Assembly: GCF_964355755.1 (NCBI RefSeq)
Contig: NC_092680.1
Span: 1,185,001 to 1,249,000 of the forward strand
DNA: 64,000 bases
From: Antedon mediterranea
Taxonomy: Eukaryota > Echinodermata > Crinoidea > Comatulida > Antedonidae
Direction of reading: 5' to 3'
Part shown: positions 1-12,300 of the stretch, piece after piece
Layout: each line of letters begins with the position of its first letter
Numbering within the stretch: the stretch's first letter is position 1
The notes under the pieces: model-generated
Told to the model about the DNA's origin: nothing
Database searches by the model: none
The model's input: only the letters and a program-made list of their open reading frames with translations
Made by a program: the position numbers and the translations under genes

Positions 1-410
1 TATTGATTCATGTATATATTCATATATTTTTAAGAAAGCTGATTTTGTATTATTGCTATACAAAAAAAAAAACAACTTTCAAGGCTAAAATAGAGGGCGC
101 TATTATCATTATATTATTTGCATTGTATTTTTCCTTACCGCGTTTGTCAGAGTTTGTAAAATAGAGGGCCCTATATTGTAATACTCAATTATGAAAAAGC
201 TGACAATAGGTTTGATCGGTTTTGGGGTAAATAAGACATGACCAACATAACAATTTTCCCAAACAAATTTTTTTGTAAATTATAAAGAAAAAAGAAATTT
301 AATAATACCAATAACATAAAAAAGTGAATTTGGGGTCAATTGTGTGGATTTTGTGAAAATTTTGGAGGGTTATAAACCGTGAATTGATATAATACAAAAA
401 TGCTGCTTAC

Positions 411-3400
411 ATCGATTGGAGAACGTCTGTCGAAGGCGCCAACTGGATGGACGTGATCAAAGAGAATTATGGAGCCAACCATCACACGAAGACAAAATAA
501 CAACGTCTCGTCGTTCTGAAACCTTGCCTGATAATCCCTAATTTAACAAATCAATGTAATTATTAGTCAAATCTATTTGTAGTATAGTCAACGTTCTAGG
601 CATGCACAAAAAAAGTACAGTCAATTTTTCCAATACACCACGGAGGACGGACACCTTTGGGGTGGTCTAATATATCTGGTTTTATAGAAAGTCTGCTATT
701 TCTTTAATATGTATAATAGTTACATACATATAATAGTTAAAATGAATTTGGGAACTTTTGGACCTCAAGAAGAGTCTGGTTTTGGGCGAGTTTCCAGTTT
801 TCAGAGAGTTTGATATTGGGAAAGTTGACTGTAGTATGATTATAAGCTATAACTACTTAGTACACAATAATACTTACTTATTATCTATCATTACCCTACA
901 TACAGCAGCCATGGTATGTAATAAATCTGTTGTGTTTTCAACTGGTAGCGATTTTGACTATATACATAAAAATAATATGGTACAAGAATTAGTAAACAAA
1001 TGGTATCTCTCTCTATACATATGGAATTATAGATTTTATGCATGACCATTATGATCTCTCCATATATGGAAATCTTGCACTTTATTGTAGCAACTGCTTA
1101 TTGGGAGTTTTGCTGCATCACATATGCTATAGGTGTACTGTATTGCTTTAAACCACCTTTTTTGTTCAGGCAACACTTTGCAATTTCCAAATATTTTCTG
1201 AATAGGAATGTACACACTGAATAGGAGTGTCATAAAGGAACGTTTCTGCCAAAGATGCTTTTAAAAATTGTTGTGGACAGACGAACGGGCGCCTTTTGGC
1301 AGCAATTGGCACAAAGAGATCCTTAGGGGGGAGGGGGGGCTAAAAAGTTGTGGTATGTTTTGTCTACATGTGCGCAATTCAGCACAGTAGGCTGCAAATC
1401 GCATGTTATTCCCCCATTTACATAAAACCAAATTAAAACTGAAAAAAAAAAGACTGTTACCTCTGTAACAAATTTAGCTGTAACAGTACTGAGTGTGTTA
1501 AGCATTGGGTTTGCTTGGGCGTAGAACAGCGACATCCTGTTGGCTGTCTCGTTACAAACTGCTAATTCAGATTCGTCATCATCCTGAAATAAGATTTAAG
1601 TAAATGTTTGTTTTTGTGAAGACTTATAAGGAAACAATATTCTATACTGTACAACAAAGAACTTTAAGGAAGTATAATTTAGTATTTTTGTATAATATGA
1701 CATGCTATGCTGTATGTTAACCACAATTAATAATGATTAATTTTATGAGCTATATACTCAGACAAGGAATTACTATGTATATTCCAAACTTATATAGTAG
1801 CAAGATTTCGACTAAAAATGATTGTTCAATCTATTGTATACAGCACAGATTCATCCTTTCTATAACATTAACGTCTCCTTTGTCTATACTCTTGAAATAA
1901 AACACTGTTATTATTGTCAAGTGCCATCTTCATGTCTAAAGCTCTGTTTACACTAAAACAAAATGTGATGTGCCCAATTATGGTAGTGCTATGACATCAT
2001 AATGTTCATATATGGGCACATCACTCGTTTTTGTTACATACAGTTTGATAGTATAGCTCTGTTTACACTATCAAACTTCATGTGATGTTCCCATATATAG
2101 ACATGATTATGTCATATCACTACCATATTTAAGCATATCACTACCATATTTGGGCACATCACACTTTTTTTGTCAAATAGTTTGATAGTGTAGACAGAGC
2201 TTTAAGGTTAGTCAGCATGGCTTGATAGTGATGTATAAGAGGTTAGCAGCAACCTAAGAACTGCATTTCTGTAGGATTGAACAAGGACATCCAAGTTCCT
2301 ACCTTATTAACCATTTTCTTTCTGTTTAATGTCCTCCTATAATAACTAAAGTCATTCTGAATTGCTGGATTGGTCATCTAAAGAAAAAAAAAATATAACA
2401 ACTTTTCATAATTTTATTATTTTTCAATCCCAGAATCCTGGATTCAAGTTCTAGATATGAACACCCTGAGTGTCACATCATTGGTTATCCGCACTTGGCG
2501 GATAACCCCTTGTTATTGTCAGGATCTTTTTTTTTTTTTTTTAGTTATCCGCACATGGCAGTGTGCGGATAACTCCTTGTTATTGTATGGGATCTTTTTT
2601 TTCTTTTTCTGTATTATTCTTCTGTCTTTCTTCCTTTTTTTGTGAGCCCTGTTTCTCTAAAATGTGTAAACAGAACATATCATAACTTAGTCAACATATA
2701 GATATTTACGTGAAGTTGTGCACCTCCTATTTTTGAAAAACGTCAGGGTTGCGCAACGTGATTGCGCGCAATTTTATGAATTTAAATGATTGATCATAGA
2801 TTAAAAACCGAAAGTCATTTTGTATTGAGACTTGGTGAAAATTTAATTCATATCAAGAGTCAACTTTCTGTGGATTAAAAATGGCATGTTTCACACAAAG
2901 TTACGCGCGCACGCGCATTTAAAATTTTAAAATGCGAAAAATCAATTTCTAATCAACTTTCTACGCGTTTCTTGTCATTTTGAGCATGTCAAAAATTCCC
3001 ACACGTGCGCAAATTTTTACGCGCGAGGGGCGCAAGTAGCGTTAAAAACATACTTTTTTCGCGTGATTTGTGTTTTTCCAGCCTTTTCTAGTAATTTTAC
3101 CAACTTTTAAACAATTTCGACTTAAAATGACGTCATACGAGCACGTCGAATTGGATAATTTGCGCGCGTATTTGATCAAAAAGCTAAAAAAATCTTCAAA
3201 ATTATGCCTTTTTTTAAACAGTCGTAGTTTCTAAACTAAACGGTGAAAGTTATTTTTATTACATATTCTGGAAGTTGATGAGTTGTAGATATCAAATCAT
3301 ACAATAATATGGCTAACAGGACATTGTGACGTTATCGTATGGCCACGCGAATATAAAATATAGGATTTTTGTCTCTTTCGTTATTGCTCATCACATTCAA

Positions 3401-6400
3401 TGGAGCGCATCACGCTTATCCGTATTCCATTTTCTCCGAGATTTTAATATTGTCTAGGTCAATCAACTACCTTTCGCATGAGTTAAAAATATTTTAATTT
3501 TTGTAACGTCATCATGCCTAAAAATTTTAATTACGTGGGTCATTAATTTCATCTTTCCAGGAAATTTTAATCTGTTATCGCTCGTAAGAATAAAATCGGA
3601 TAATCACGATTAAAATGTTTTCTGAAAGCTATTGGATTGTAGATACGAAATCATGTAAACATTTTGGCAATCGGATGTTGTGACGTCATCATATGGCCAG
3701 TTAAATAAAAAAAGTCGTATTTTCATCTTTTGCGTCATAGTTCATTACATTTAAAAGAGCGCGCATCAATATTTCACATGTTCAAATTTCTTCTACACGT
3801 TAATATGTTTGTTGCTGAGATAATTTCCTTCCAAAATTGCTACATTCGCGTTTCATTTTGAAACCGTCAATATGTTAAAAATTTGAATAAATAGCGGGTC
3901 CCGTAATTTCACCTATTCTACACTGTATGTGATATGTATACAGATTATACTGTGTATACTATATGACACAAAATAACAGAATTCAGCAATAACAACATAT
4001 CATATTCTTCAGTTCAGGTCACAATGCCATAATCTTTTTCCGTGTGCAATATTCCAACGTATGACGTGCACGTGGCGTCTGTCGTGCGGATAACTAACTC
4101 GTCAAAGTGACGAGTTTCATGTCTAGTCTTTTTTTTCTATTTTCTTCTTTCTTTCCACGAATTTTGTTGCTAGTGTATCTCTAAATATTCTTAACATAAC
4201 ATTGTATAACTTTATCAGAAGATTGACCTCTATCTGAAGATGTCGTAATAAGGTTTTCGGTCACGTCCAAGTTGCGCAGCGTAAGTTACGCGCGATTTTA
4301 TGAATTTCAATGATTGATCATAGAATAAAAAGTAAAAGTCGTTTTGAATTGAAACTTGGTGAAAATTTAAGTCATATCATGCGCAAACTTTCTATGGATT
4401 AAAAATTGCATGTTTCACAAAAAGTTACGCGCGCACGCGCGTTTAAAATTTCAAAATTCGAAAAATCAATTTCTAATCAACTTTCTACGCGTTTCATGTC
4501 ATTTTGAGCATTTCAAAAATTCCCACGCGTGCGCAATTTTTTTTACGCGCGCGTGCGCACGTAGCGCAAAAACATCATTTTTTTGCTTGATTTTTGTTTT
4601 TCCTGTCTTTTTTAGTAAATTTACCAACTTTCAAACAATTTCAACTTAAAATCACGTCATACGAGCACGTAGAATTAAACAATTTACGCGCATTTTTGAT
4701 GAAAAAGTTAAAAAATTTGTCAAAATTATGCCTTTTTTTAAACAGTCATAGATTATAAACTACGTGGTGAACTTTTTTTAAATTACATATTCTGAATGTA
4801 GAGGAGTTGTAGATATCGAATCATGCATCGATTTGGCTAACCGGACATTGTAACGTCATCGTATGGCCACACGAATATCAAATATAGGATTTTTGTCTCT
4901 TTCGTCATAGTTCATCACATTTAATAGAGCGCATCTCCACTTATCCGTATTCCATTTTCCCCCATTTTTATATATTGTCTAGGTCAATCAATTATCTTTC
5001 GATTGATTCACCATTTTTAAAATTGTTATGACGTCATCATGTCCAAAAGCGTCAATAACTTTGGTCACTAATTTTCACCTATTCTGCACTGTATGTAGTA
5101 CGTATACAGTATATAGTGTATACCGTATATACTTAGACGTGACACAAAATAGATGGCGCACTAACATTTTTTTCAGTGGCATAATCGTTTTTCTGCACGC
5201 AATATTCTAACGTATGACGTGCACGTGGCTTTTGCGCTGCGGATAACCTAACTCGTCCATAGTGACGAGTTCAAATCTAGTTTATTTTTGGTTCTTTTTA
5301 AATATTTAGGCAAATTGCCAAGGATAACCATAAGCGAATTCATTCAATATCCTTATTAAAGTTGGGATTCCTGTTTACAAAACAAACATATACACAAGAT
5401 GCTCTACATAAACAAAGTCTTATTACAAGTCTTTGGGAGTGGAGTTGTAAATTGTCATTAGAAATAATCCTGACAGGACTTGAACCTAGGACCCTTGGAT
5501 TGGTAGCCAACTGCACAACTCCTTAACAGTGCAAACAATAGGCACTCATTTGTACATGTAAAATATTTCAGTTTTGTTTTAAATTTTTAATTAAATTACC
5601 TTTAAATCATCAAATGTGAGTGTGTAATGAAGTATTTCTGCAAATTGCTTGGACAAAGCTTGCTGCGTCTCAAGATGTTGAGTGGGCGACATTTCATCGG
5701 AACACAATACAAAAAGTAGCTGTTCTACTACGGTTTCTAAAAAAAAGAAACAAAAACAAATGAATGTAGTAAAAGAACATTAGAATTATATTTAGTAGAG
5801 ATACAACCAAATTGGATAAGGCGGCCTAGGGTGGTCCTTGGTCCATGCAAATGGAAAGCTCCCTTTAGTGCACATGGTCAGTGTTCTGAATTAGTCAAAT
5901 CACCAAACACAGTAGGGAGGTTTCGCAACCTTACGAATACGATAACGAAAACGGACACGTCATACATTTGTGAAACTTTTGAGCTGATCCCCATTTCATA
6001 TTCGTAAAGCGTATTCGTGTTGACGAATATAACCAGTCATATTCGTAACTACAAAACGAGTATAGTTTTTAATCTATTTTGCATTTGAATCAGGAATGAT
6101 TCATGATTATAATATAATTATAGATTTATTGAAAGTAATTTACTAAAGTAATTTACTAAAATGCCAAGACAATTTTGATAAATAGCAGTTTTTAAAGTCC
6201 TCACTCGCTTTGATGTTACGCTAGGCCTAGGCAGCCAAGCACCAAGCAACACGTACCGGACCAATGACAAGCGAAAGTTCGAATAATCCATCGCTTGTGA
6301 TTGGTCAAATCGCTTACGTTGCGTTACATCATTGTATTGCATTCTAGCGGGAACTAAGCTTTACACTATCTACTTTAAATTCAAGGAAAACAAATTATGT

Positions 6401-9311
6401 ATTAGTTTTTATTTAAATTCGTATAACTATGCTTAGTTTCATTTGTTTACATCTTTAAATCCTATTAATTATTTCCTTTAAGAATGTTATGATCATTTAT
6501 GGTTAGCTGCTACATTTACACCAAAAAGGTGGTTATTAATCCGGACGTGTTTCGCTTTAGAAGGTTATTTTCAAATCTTAACAATGTTTAAAAAAGAATT
6601 GTTTGCAGGCAATTATTTCCACTGTTTGTCCATATGGCTTAATATCCATTAAAAAAAATGCTGTGTTGAATAAAAATGTGAAATCCCTGTATTGAATGTT
6701 TTAAACTCCCCTTCATTCAAATGTACAACATAACAGCATAGCCCATTTTTGGCCTAATACAGTTATAAATTTAATGGTTGCAATACTTATATTCATTTGT
6801 TGAATCTCTGTGGCACTCAAACAATAAAAATAAAAATGTTAAATAACAAGAAAACACCTGATTTAAACTGAACTATCAAAAGAAATATAATTTACATAAA
6901 GCAAGCAAGCAATACAATGTTTGTTGCCAGTAAAATGTTAAAAAATCGTTACCTAAAATGCATGAATATTCATAGTATGTTTTCAACTTTGTTACAAGTG
7001 GACATACGGCACGCCATGCGATTTCTTGAAGTTCCTCATTTCTAGGATTTGAAATGGCCTTTTAAAAAAATATAATTGCTCTGTTATTTTGAATGCATTC
7101 TCATAATATTAAATATTTGGAATTTGGTAAAAATACATGTTGACCATAATATATTAATTATTATTAAAAATGCACACTCCTTTATAGATGTTCCACATGA
7201 ATGAACATAGTGCATAATAATAGAATAGTCCATTCTGGAATAATAATTAATCAACATCAGGTCAGTAGTACAGTATATACTGACCTGGGAAAAAAAGAAG
7301 CGAGGTCAGTAGTACAGTATATACTGACCTGGGAAAAAAAGAAGGAAGGTCAGTAGTACAGTATATACTGACCTGGGAAAAAAAGAAGCATGGTCAGTAG
7401 TACAGTATATACTGACCTGGGAAAAAAAGAAGCGAGGTCAGTAGTACAGTATATACTGACCTGGGAAAAAAAGAAGCGAGGTCAGTAGTACAGTATATAC
7501 TGACCTGGAAAAAAAGGTAGCATGGTCAGTAGTACAGTATATACTGACCTGGGAAAAAAGAATCAAAACATGTCATTTGAAATCCATGTATTTGTGTGAC
7601 ATGTTTACTACACTTGACTGCTACTAAATTACAGATGATTTATTTTCCAAAATGTTATTTCAAATTCAACCAAAAAATTCCAAGAAAATGTATGGAAAAT
7701 TATAATATAATATAGAGTATAACAAAATAGATTATCAAATGTTGGAACAATTTTCGACTTTTAAAGAAAATATGATTACCGTATATTTCGGTGTATAAGT
7801 CGCACTTTTGACACGCAAATTTGACCTCTAAATTAAGGGTGCGTCTTATACACCGAACATAAATGCCTCACCACACAGATTGTACATAGGCCTAGGCTAT
7901 CGTCACCTCGTTTGCTAGGCCTGAGTAGGCTAGGCCTAGCTACAGTAACTAACTAACGTAACGGCAACCTGCTTCTGCCTAGGCCTAGTTTTAAAGTCAT
8001 TTTAGCATGATGTTATACTAAATATGATGAAAAGATTTGTTCCTTATGGCGCTCCGATAAAATTTCATTTGTAAACGTTTACGTCGTACGATTGGAATAG
8101 TATTTATTTATACAGTAGTTATACGCACGATCGCCGTACCCCAAGCGCACCCCTTCTTTTGGTGGCACATGGTGTACGGTATTCGACTAGTATATTCTCC
8201 AGGTGATTATAGCATGGACCTAGCGTACACACTTCTCGGATACATAGATACCAATCGAATACGATTGTCCGTGAAAACGTGCGCCCTCTCGAAATGATCG
8301 AGCGAGGCTAGCCCACACACGTGCGTGTTACACACACGGTCATGCACTCGATGTTGCGGCGAAACTCATGAATAACAAGTTAGAAAGAACTTGTTGAGGC
8401 TGGGCGCGGCCGAGCCTAGGTAAGAAAAAACCTAAATAAAGGACGCCGTTGTAGATATAACAAAATAATTATTACAATAATATTGATTACAATTTAAAAA
8501 AACATTGTTTTGATGAAATATAAGGTGCGTCTTATACATCGACGATATAAAAAATACCGATATTTTACTCTCAGTTGGGGGTGCGTCTTATACACAGGTG
8601 CGACTTATACACCGAAATATACGGTATGTGTTAGTATAAGAATAATAATTATAAGTCAACCTCCTGAATTGGTGATAATTTGTTGTTAATGTCTAATAGT
8701 AATACTGCCATTTTGTTGCTTTACTTACTTCTCGAATCTCGTCACCCGCTCCTTGATAATTCCGAAGGTCGTCCAGTATGTCTGGAAATTTATCAAGCTC
8801 AGCCCTCACTTGTTGCCATATAGCCTGCTCCTTCTCTGTGGGTTGTGCATCTATGGCGAGGAAAAACGGGTACAAATATGTTAAACTACATCATGGAATT
8901 ATATTATATTATATTTAATTATTATCTTTACATACTCAGTGATGAAATTAAAAGGTGTGTTTCAAAACATTAAAATTCGGTACAAGGTTTAAATTCAGTT
9001 TACTCAACTGAGCTTTTATTGAGCTCTAATGAGCCTACTCAACTGTAGCATTCATTGAGTTGCCTTAAGCTTAGTTCGCACTAGTACTTAACGCAACACA
9101 AGCATGTAAGCGATCAACTCTAGTGGGAACCAAGAATTAGGGATCGTGTAACAAATATTATTTTGTTTACAATTTAACCGTGTAATTATTTGGCAAGGGG
9201 TAGGGAGGATATTAATAATCTTCTTTGCTTACTTTCAAAGTCTAGAAAGAAGTCAGCACGATTACCATCATCTTCTCTACCAGCACCCAAAATCTTCAAT
9301 AGATTACCCAT
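411..9311 (-). CDS. CYRI: CYRI (FAM49) Rac1-binding WAVE-complex regulator, 3' end outside window
   Basis: Coding exons in transcript order on the minus strand: 9311-9233, 8850-8729, 7058-6953, 5736-5600, 2377-2303, 1583-1461, 957-878, 537-411. All have AG acceptors and GT donors, and phases close throughout to give 283 codons. The product starts MGNLLKIL, so Gly2 is a likely myristoylation site. Recognisable family blocks are [70 protein letters not shown], and [20 protein letters not shown]. In mammals CYRI proteins bind active Rac1 through an Arg pair in the YYRR segment and restrain Scar/WAVE-driven lamellipodia; that pair is kept here (about residues 162-163). Vertebrate CYRI is about 324 aa, so roughly 40 C-terminal residues should lie in an exon left of position 1. 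Nothing in 1-410 encodes them. The start is chosen because it matches the family N-terminus and lies just after a splice acceptor at 9321-9323. Confidence 0.95.
1938..2206. mobile_element. Two adjacent M1 MITE copies
   Basis: The first copy spans about 1938-2058 and the second about 2050-2204. Both have ends of the AGCTCTGT(C/T)TACACTAT type and a core with GTGATGTGCCCATATATGG. They share a terminal inverted repeat at the junction (GTATAGCTCTG). They lie in the CYRI intron between exons 5 and 6. Confidence 0.8.
2480..4135. repeat. Long repeat with TTATCCGCAC ends, copy 1
   Basis: GGTTATCCGCAC and GTGCGGATAAC strings occur at the left edge (2480-2575) and at 4083-4095. The interior has ACGCGCGCACGCGC runs and is about 1.1 kb homologous to 4200-5280, for example TCAATTTCTAATCAACTTTC in both. 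It ends with TAACTCGTCAAAGTGACGAG. No protein frame is preserved. It lies in a CYRI intron. Confidence 0.75.
4140..5285. repeat. Long repeat with GTGCGGATAA-type end, copy 2
   Basis: Second copy of the 2.7-4.1 kb repeat in the same orientation, ending GCGGATAACCTAACTCGTCC and GTGACGAGTTCAAATCTAG. Shared blocks include AATTCCCACGCGTGCGCAA-type and GGCCACACGAATATCAAATA. The left TTATCCGCAC end is not evident. Confidence 0.75.
6165..6365. mobile_element. M2 MITE copy
   Basis: Internal inverted blocks ACCAATGACAAGCGAAAGTT and CGCTTGTGATTGGTCAAATC, and right end CTAGCGGGAACTAAGCTT, mark the family best seen at 42.43-42.62 kb. It lies in a CYRI intron. Confidence 0.65.
7260..7560. repeat. Tandem repeat, 44-bp unit, seven copies, each with an inverted repeat
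   Basis: GTCAGT starts recur at 7261, 7305, 7349, 7393, 7437, 7481 and 7525, exactly every 44 bp. Each unit holds GGTCAGTA and its inverse TACTGACC around TACAGTATA, then an A-rich spacer (TGGGAAAAAAAGAAG). It lies in a CYRI intron. Confidence 0.97.
7779..8624. mobile_element. 846-bp DNA element with about 27-bp terminal inverted repeats and TA target
   Basis: The left end CCGTATATTTCGGTGTATAA is repeated inverted at the right end (TTATACACCGAAATATACGG), and the matching part extends through GTCGCAC/GTGCGAC. A TA flanks both sides. A second, inner copy of GTGCGTCTTATACA occurs at each end. There is no transposase frame, so it is non-autonomous, perhaps Tc1/mariner-like. Confidence 0.85.
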
Positions 9312-12300
9312 AGTTCTCACCTGCTTACAAGAGAGAAAAGAAATAGTTACTCAACCTTACTATAATAATACTGTATAAGATTGGTAAAGCGCACATATCC
9401 AGTCAAGTGCTCACTGTGGACTAGATGTTACACTTTCAGTAACATGCTTCTTCTCCCCTAAGGGTCTCGTCATGTACCTTCCTGTATGTATAGTTAGTAG
9501 TCTCTGAAGTTTTCTCAATATACAGTAATATATATTAATATAAGTAATGAAATAATAAATGGACAATAATAATTGAAACATATAATAATAAATGTAATGA
9601 CAACCATAGAGTTTGTTTTCAACAACCTGTAAACAACTTAATCTTTATTTTCTCATTTATGGTCTCTTAAAAAGAATAAAAACAAAGCCAGACTTAGACA
9701 GTATTTTTGGAAATCATAAATTGTGCAACACAGTTTGCTGCTATTTGTGCTTATTATTTAATATTACTTTGTCATTTTATTTTTTATAAAACTACTACAA
9801 GTACTAGTACTACTATATTCATGGTAGTGTAGTATTATATAGTAAATGTTGAATTTATATCACTTAGTTTTACATTTTACATCTGTTGTGTGAGAATACT
9901 ATTTTTACATTATTAGTGTTCAAATTTTTTTTTTTAAGAAGTCAGTTTTAATTGTTATTTTTTTGTAAATTGTCAAGAATCTCAACTTCGGTTGCATTTA
10001 GTAGAGTATATACTGTATATCAAATAAATAAACTGAATAAATTAATTAATATCAACTTTTTATATATAATATTTATTGTCAGTATTGTCTGGTATAGAAT
10101 ACAGTACTTAATATCACTGTATATTGTATTGTGTATGTGTTGGTCTACTTTTATGAATAAACTCTACATTGGGGTACAGTACTATAAGTATGCTACTAAA
10201 TATTCAAGTAAGACTGATGTGTTCCCCCAAGAGGACCAACTAGTCAGGATATCAGGACCACTCAGGATGCTCATCAGCCTAAAATCAGCCCATGTGAGGT
10301 CATAGCCAGACAGAAAAAGGTCACTGTATCATACTATATAATTATATTTCTAGTTGGTTTCTGAAAATCTAAAGAATTCTGTATGCGTGTATTTATAATA
10401 AAAGTAAAATGTAATATTGCTCTACTTCATTGCTGGTAACATGCTACAGAGTTGTACTAATGTGATCTCACAGTGACATGTGACATGCTAGGAGTAAGAT
10501 AGTTATATTCATGTTCAATGCTCTCCAAGATGTGTATTGGTTTCGGTAACACTTCAAAACTTAAAATCATAATACCTTTAGTTTTTTTAATTGATTTGTG
10601 CTAACTCACTCATCAGATTAAATATATAACTGTACATCAAAGAGCTAAGAAGCATGTGTGAGTTTTGTGTATATTTGTTACTATTTTATTAAAATACCGT
10701 TGATTTGAACAGATTAACGTATACCAAAATCAAATATGGAAAGGCATTGAACGTAAATCTGCGTACCATACTTTAATGAAGACAGCATGTCACATGACAT
10801 GTGTAGTGACAAAATTAACATACAGTATAGAACTTTATTTTTTAGTACTCATATGCCTCTAATTTATTTTTTATCTTTATGTTTGTTTTGGTTAAAAAAT
10901 TAGAATATGTTAATTAAACAATACAATGCATTAGAAAGAAATCAAGAATAGTTTCTGTAAAATTAATAATTTGATATGACAATTGAAAATGAAATTAACA
11001 GCAACTTTAATTTCACTGATGACTAATACAACACAATTGTACAAAATGACAAACACTTGACTTGGTTGGAGTAGATACTGCACAATGCATAAAAGGAAGT
11101 TGAATACAATAATTTGAATATAATTTGTAATTAATTGATAGAAATTGATGTAAAAAGAACTTGAATAATGTGTGTCTGTCAACTATTAATAAAACAAATA
11201 CAATGCACAGTAATGGTTGACTTGCAAAGTCTTTTTTATGTTAGTTTAGTGCACCATTTTTTTTCATTTATGACACTGTTTTATTATTTATGTTTTTAAA
11301 TTGTATTTAAAAGTTACAGTATTCATATTTTCATAATAAACAACCTTGTTAAAATTCATCCAAGTACTGTACTGTACATAAATCATACATAAGTTGCTGT
11401 AAGCAGCAGTATTGCACATTAGATTACAAATAAATAATATGCCATTGATTCAAAAGAGATTGCATGTTTGCTTGTTTTGTTCACATACTGTAGTGTACAG
11501 TGTTAATTGTATTTGTCAATGTCTGATTGGGCTTGCGCTTAAAATGTACTTAAACCTGATGAGGCATATGAGGTCTAGAGAATGCCGATGCATCGTAATA
11601 GCTCTTTCAGCTTTTGCACTGAAACGTGAATGAGCACTAGCCAATGGAACGAAGCACACAACTATTATATTACATTTTATACAGATGCCAAGCTGCATGA
11701 CTGAGAGACAGATTGCGCCAGTCCCAACACTTTATTTGAAACACATTTGACTTTAAACTAAACGTACATATTAGAAAAGGAAGACGCACCAGTGGAGATT
11801 ACACTATTTTAGCTTTATTTATATACAGTATATTATTATACAGTGGACTAAACCCCTCCTTTTCAGGTGACATCCCTATTAAGTGTACACCTTCCCATGA
11901 AACCAACAAGTGCTAATAATAATATATGTTTTAACACTGTCAACAATAATATCATTTTTCATCAATACATTTGGATTATATTTTTACATGGCAAAGATAC
12001 TGTCCGGGTCATGGACAATACCATTATCTAATAGGGGTATCTAACACAATAGTTAACAGTTTTAATCCTGCCTTTGAGGGGAGAGAGAGAGCTATTGTAA
12101 TGTCGGTTTATCCAGGTAAATTTGTTTTATTGGATCTCTAAATTCCTAAAAAAAAATACTCTGTACAATGATAATTATACAGTGTATAATTTGGAAATTA
12201 TTGGAGGGCTGAATATCAGTTATTTTAACAAAATAGACCTACTCTGTTGTAGTGTACTGTACAAAACTTAATTAATATACAACAAATATAATTTAAAAAC

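Noticed and set aside
7260-7560. CRISPR-like array because of regular repeats and spacers
   Set aside because: The spacers are the same in every unit and the DNA is a eukaryotic intron; it is a simple tandem repeat.
9952-10305. 117-codon open frame as a gene
   Set aside because: Low-complexity AT-rich translation without a family resemblance, no splice support, inside the CYRI 5' intron.
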